NCBI GenBank assembly: GCA_900318915.1
Contig: ONMI01000011.1
Coordinates: forward strand, 1-61,693
Length of the DNA stretch: 61,693 bases
Reading direction: 5' to 3'
DNA from: an uncultured Prevotellaceae bacterium
GTDB taxonomy: Bacteria > Bacteroidota > Bacteroidia > Bacteroidales > Bacteroidaceae
How positions within the stretch are numbered: position 1 is the stretch's first letter; each line of letters starts with the position of its first letter. The notes under the pieces are model-generated. The model made no database searches. It was not told the DNA's origin and worked only from the letters and a program-made list of their open reading frames with translations. The position numbers were made by a program, and so were the translations under genes. Of this stretch, positions 59,312 through 61,693 are shown one piece after another.

Positions 59312-61471
59312 TTAGTTTTCCTCGGCGAGTTCAGCCTCATGGTCCTTGATAAGCTGCTGCTGGATGTCGTTGGGCACCAGTTCGTAGCTGGAGAAGGAGG
59401 TAGAGAAGGAAGCGCGTCCGCCGGTGAGTGAGCTCAGCGCAATGCTGTAGCTGGCCAGTTCTTTGAGAGGAATCTTGGCAGAGAGCTTCTGATAGGTTCC
59501 CTCGCTGTCCATACCCATGATGATGGCACGGCGTCCCTGCAGGTCGCTCATCACATCACCCATGTAGTCGCCGGGCACGAGCACCTCGAGGTCGTAAATA
59601 GGCTCAAGCACCTTAGGACCAGCCTCGCGGAAAGCCTTTGAGAAGGCGTTTCTTGCAGCGAGCATGAAGGAGAGCTCGTTGGAGTCGACTGGGTGCATCT
59701 TACCGTCGTAGACCACCACGCGCACGTCGCGTGCGTAGCTACCGGTGAGAGGACCCGTCTCCATGCGCTCCATGACACCCTTGAGGATGGCCGGCATGAA
59801 TCGTGTATCGATAGCGCCACCCACCACAGAGTTGAGGAACACGAGTTTTCCGCCCCATTCGAGGTCGATTTCCTCTTTGCTCTTGATGTTCATCTTGAAC
59901 TCCTGTCCGCCGAACTTGTAGACCACGGGATCGGGCATGCCCTCGGTGTAAGGCTCCACGATGAGGTGCACCTCACCGAACTGTCCTGCACCACCCGACT
60001 GTTTCTTATGACGGTAGTCGGCACGCGAAGCCTTTGTGATAGTCTCGCGGTAGGGGATTTTCGGTTCTTCGTAAGTGACGGCGATTTTCTCGTTGTTCTC
60101 CATACGCCATTTGAGTGTGCGGAGGTGGAATTCGCCCTGTCCGTGAACGATGGTCTGCTTGAGTTCCTTGCTCAGCTCCACCACCCATGTGGGGTCTTCC
60201 TGGCGCATGCGCATGAGAGCTGCCATCATCTTCTCGGTGTCGCTCTCGCTGACGGCCTTGATGGCGCGCGAGTACTTGGAGTTAGGATATTTGATATAGT
60301 TGAAGCTCCAGTCCACATCCTTTGCGTTAAGGGTGTTGCCGGTCTTCACGTCTTTCAGTTTCACGGTGCAGCCGATGTCGCCGGCTTTGAGTTCATCCAC
60401 GGCGATACGGTTGGCTCCGGCGCAGGCAAAGATCTGTCCGAGGCGCTCTTTCGAGCCACGGTCGGCGTTGGTCAGGTCGTCGCCCGGTTTCACGGTACCG
60501 CTCATCACCTTGAAGTAAGTCACCTCGCCGATATGCGGCTCGAGACCCGTCTTGAAGAAGAAGAGCGACTCCGGTCCGTTGGCATCGGGAGTAATTTCCT
60601 CGCCCTTGCTGTTTTTCACCTTCGGCATTTCGTCGACGAAGGGCACCACGTTTCCGAGGAACTCCATGAGTCGGCGTACGCCCATATCCTTCTGTCCGCA
60701 CACGCAGAACACGGGGAACATGGAGCGTGCGATGAGTCCCTTGCGTATACCCTCACGGATTTCGTCCTCGCTGAGGTTCTCCTCCTCGAAGAATTTCTCC
60801 ATGAGCGTCTCATCGTTCTCTGCGGCAGCCTCCACGAGGGCAGCATGCAGTTCTTCGGCCTTGTCCTGCTGGTCGGCGGGGATATCCTCTACGGTGGGAG
60901 CGCCACCCTCTGCCTTCCAGGTAAGTTTTTTCATGAGGAGCACATCGATGACCGAGTTGAAGGCGGGACCAGTAGCCACGGGATACTGCACCTGTACGCA
61001 GTTGCTTCCGAATGTGTCTCGCAGGTTGCTCATGACGGTATCGAAGTCGCAGTGCTCACGGTCGAGCTGGTTGATGAGGAAGATGACCGGTTTGTTGAGT
61101 TTCTCGGTGTTGCGGAACGCGTTCATGGTGCCCACTTCGGGTCCATACTGTCCGTTGACGACGAGCACGGCCTGGTCGGTGACGTTGAGTGCTGTGATAG
61201 AGCCCCCCACGAAGTCATCGGAGCCCGGGCAGTCGATGATATTGAGTTTTTTATTGTTCCATTCTACATGTACTACGGTAGGAAACACGCTGTATCCATA
61301 CTCCTGCTCCACGGGGAAGTAGTCGCTTACGGTGTTTTTACCTTCTACTGTACCGCGGCGTTTGATCACTCCCGCTTCAAACAGCATAGACTCGACAAGA
61401 GTGGTCTTGCCGCTACCCGCACTGCCGATGAGTGCGATGTTCTTAATTTCTTTCGTCTGATAGACTTTCAT
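59312..61471 (-). CDS. Elongation factor G paralogue with atypical GTPase motifs
   Basis: 719 residues with the five-domain layout of EF-G. The G1 motif is complete (GSAGSGKTT, residues 16-24), but the switch and recognition motifs differ from true EF-G: the catalytic His position of the DTPGH motif is Ser84 (DCPGSDDF), the NKxD motif reads NQLD (residues 134-137), and the G2 region EQERGIT is EQEYGYS. Domains II-V appear normal and end KDHEAELAEEN. In Bacteroides thetaiotaomicron a second EF-G has been described that supports translation without GTP hydrolysis in starvation or gut life; this one is probably its counterpart, but that is inference. It stands alone, not beside rpsL/rpsG/tuf. 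Confidence 0.85.
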   Translation of the reverse strand: MKVYQTKEIKNIALIGSAGSGKTTLVESMLFEAGVIKRRGTVEGKNTVSDYFPVEQEYGYSVFPTVVHVEWNNKKLNIIDCPGSDDFVGGSITALNVTDQAVLVVNGQYGPEVGTMNAFRNTEKLNKPVIFLINQLDREHCDFDTVMSNLRDTFGSNCVQVQYPVATGPAFNSVIDVLLMKKLTWKAEGGAPTVEDIPADQQDKAEELHAALVEAAAENDETLMEKFFEEENLSEDEIREGIRKGLIARSMFPVFCVCGQKDMGVRRLMEFLGNVVPFVDEMPKVKNSKGEEITPDANGPESLFFFKTGLEPHIGEVTYFKVMSGTVKPGDDLTNADRGSKERLGQIFACAGANRIAVDELKAGDIGCTVKLKDVKTGNTLNAKDVDWSFNYIKYPNSKYSRAIKAVSESDTEKMMAALMRMRQEDPTWVVELSKELKQTIVHGQGEFHLRTLKWRMENNEKIAVTYEEPKIPYRETITKASRADYRHKKQSGGAGQFGEVHLIVEPYTEGMPDPVVYKFGGQEFKMNIKSKEEIDLEWGGKLVFLNSVVGGAIDTRFMPAILKGVMERMETGPLTGSYARDVRVVVYDGKMHPVDSNELSFMLAARNAFSKAFREAGPKVLEPIYDLEVLVPGDYMGDVMSDLQGRRAIIMGMDSEGTYQKLSAKIPLKELASYSIALSSLTGGRASFSTSFSSYELVPNDIQQQLIKDHEAELAEEN

Positions 61472-61590
61472 TTTTTATAGATTTAAAGTGTTAGAATTGT
61501 TTCACGAAAAATTTGCCGCTAAAATTAGGCATTTTTGCGGAAATGGCCAAAAGTTTTGAACAAAAACCGCTATTCTTTTAAAACATTTAG

Positions 61591-61598
61591 TATTTTTG
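61591..61598 (+). promoter_or_regulatory. hemW: Minus-7 element of hemW
   Basis: TATTTTTG at 61591-61598, 28 bp before the ATG. A TTTG at 61555 is too far upstream to be a good minus-33. Confidence 0.4.
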
Positions 61599-61625
61599 CA
61601 TCATTCGAGCAACATTTGGCGCATC

Positions 61626-61693
61626 ATGTCAGGCATCTACATCCACATTCCGTTTTGTGCCCGCCGCTGTGTGTACTGCGGTTTCTTTTCCAC
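61626..61693 (+). CDS. hemW: HemW-type radical SAM protein (5' end only)
   Basis: Only the first 22 codons are in the window: MSGIYIHIPFCARRCVYCGF, containing the CxxxCxxC radical-SAM cluster motif in the exact context of HemW/HemN-like proteins (IYIHIPFCxxxCxYC). HemW is thought to be a haem-handling chaperone; true coproporphyrinogen oxidase activity is doubtful. It is transcribed away from the EF-G paralogue. Confidence 0.85.
   Translation, partial: MSGIYIHIPFCARRCVYCGFFS

Noticed and set aside
59693-61480. A 595-residue plus-strand frame opposite the EF-G paralogue
   Set aside because: The minus strand encodes a full EF-G-like protein; the antisense product has no signal, motif or promoter of its own.

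Overview
The window is a 61.7 kb chromosomal segment of a Bacteroidales bacterium, most likely a Prevotellaceae member. Evidence: promoters of the Bacteroidetes type (TTG/TTTG, 19-20 bp, TAnnTTTG) recur in front of genes; several secreted proteins end in the Prevotella-type tail (..GR/GxK..KGIYIxNGKKxxVK); there is an interpain-like C10 protease with a BspA-type region, an RprX/RprY two-component pair, a nuo operon without nuoEFG, and an HU - COX24-type micro-protein - RNase G block. I saw no rRNA, tRNA, CRISPR array, insertion sequence, integrase or phage gene. Most of it reads as stable core genome with a few accessory islands.

Layout. 1-551: 3' part of an outer-membrane beta-barrel gene. 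843-8238: three secreted proteins in a row, the first an internally duplicated Omp28/thioredoxin-like protein, all with C-terminal sorting-type tails. 8239-8717: terminators, an unlisted 45-aa membrane protein and one copy of a 73-bp palindromic repeat. 8718-18838 (minus): ten-gene nuoA-B-CD-H-I-J-K-L-M-N operon. 18988-22439: sugar kinase-like gene and a large mechanosensitive channel. 22665-26277: secreted multidomain alpha-amylase and a 58-aa peptide gene. 26378-29406: kdsA, kdsD and a phospholipase D-like gene, preceded by a perfect palindrome that carries the promoter. 29415-35216 (minus): LuxR regulator, acyltransferase, nrdG/nrdD, and a regulator that fuses a YtfE/ScdA (RIC) di-iron domain to a LuxR helix-turn-helix. 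35513-40049: porin, imelysin lipoprotein and di-haem lipoprotein, divergent from that regulator.

40133-42994 (minus): rny, zapA, a coiled-coil gene and a frameshifted gene. 43302-47200: rmlA, a Wzc-type tyrosine kinase and a HAD hydrolase. 47476-49582: HU, COX24-like micro-protein, RNase G. 49639-54856 (minus): C10 protease, AlaX-like protein, GH13 enzyme, fabD. 54913-55131: three tandem copies of the same 73-bp repeat seen near position 8500. 55270-61471: rplI-rpsR-rpsF, a small membrane protein, rprY/rprX and a divergent EF-G paralogue with altered G motifs. The last bases start hemW.

How parts fit together: the nuo complex gives proton-pumping quinone reduction with a donor other than NADH; nrdDG shows anaerobic deoxynucleotide synthesis; kdsA/kdsD feed lipopolysaccharide Kdo; amylase and GH13 point to starch use. 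The RIC-LuxR regulator facing the porin-imelysin-dihaem cluster is the strongest candidate for an undescribed system: a di-iron sensor controlling an envelope iron/haem module. That link is inferred from gene position and domains only.
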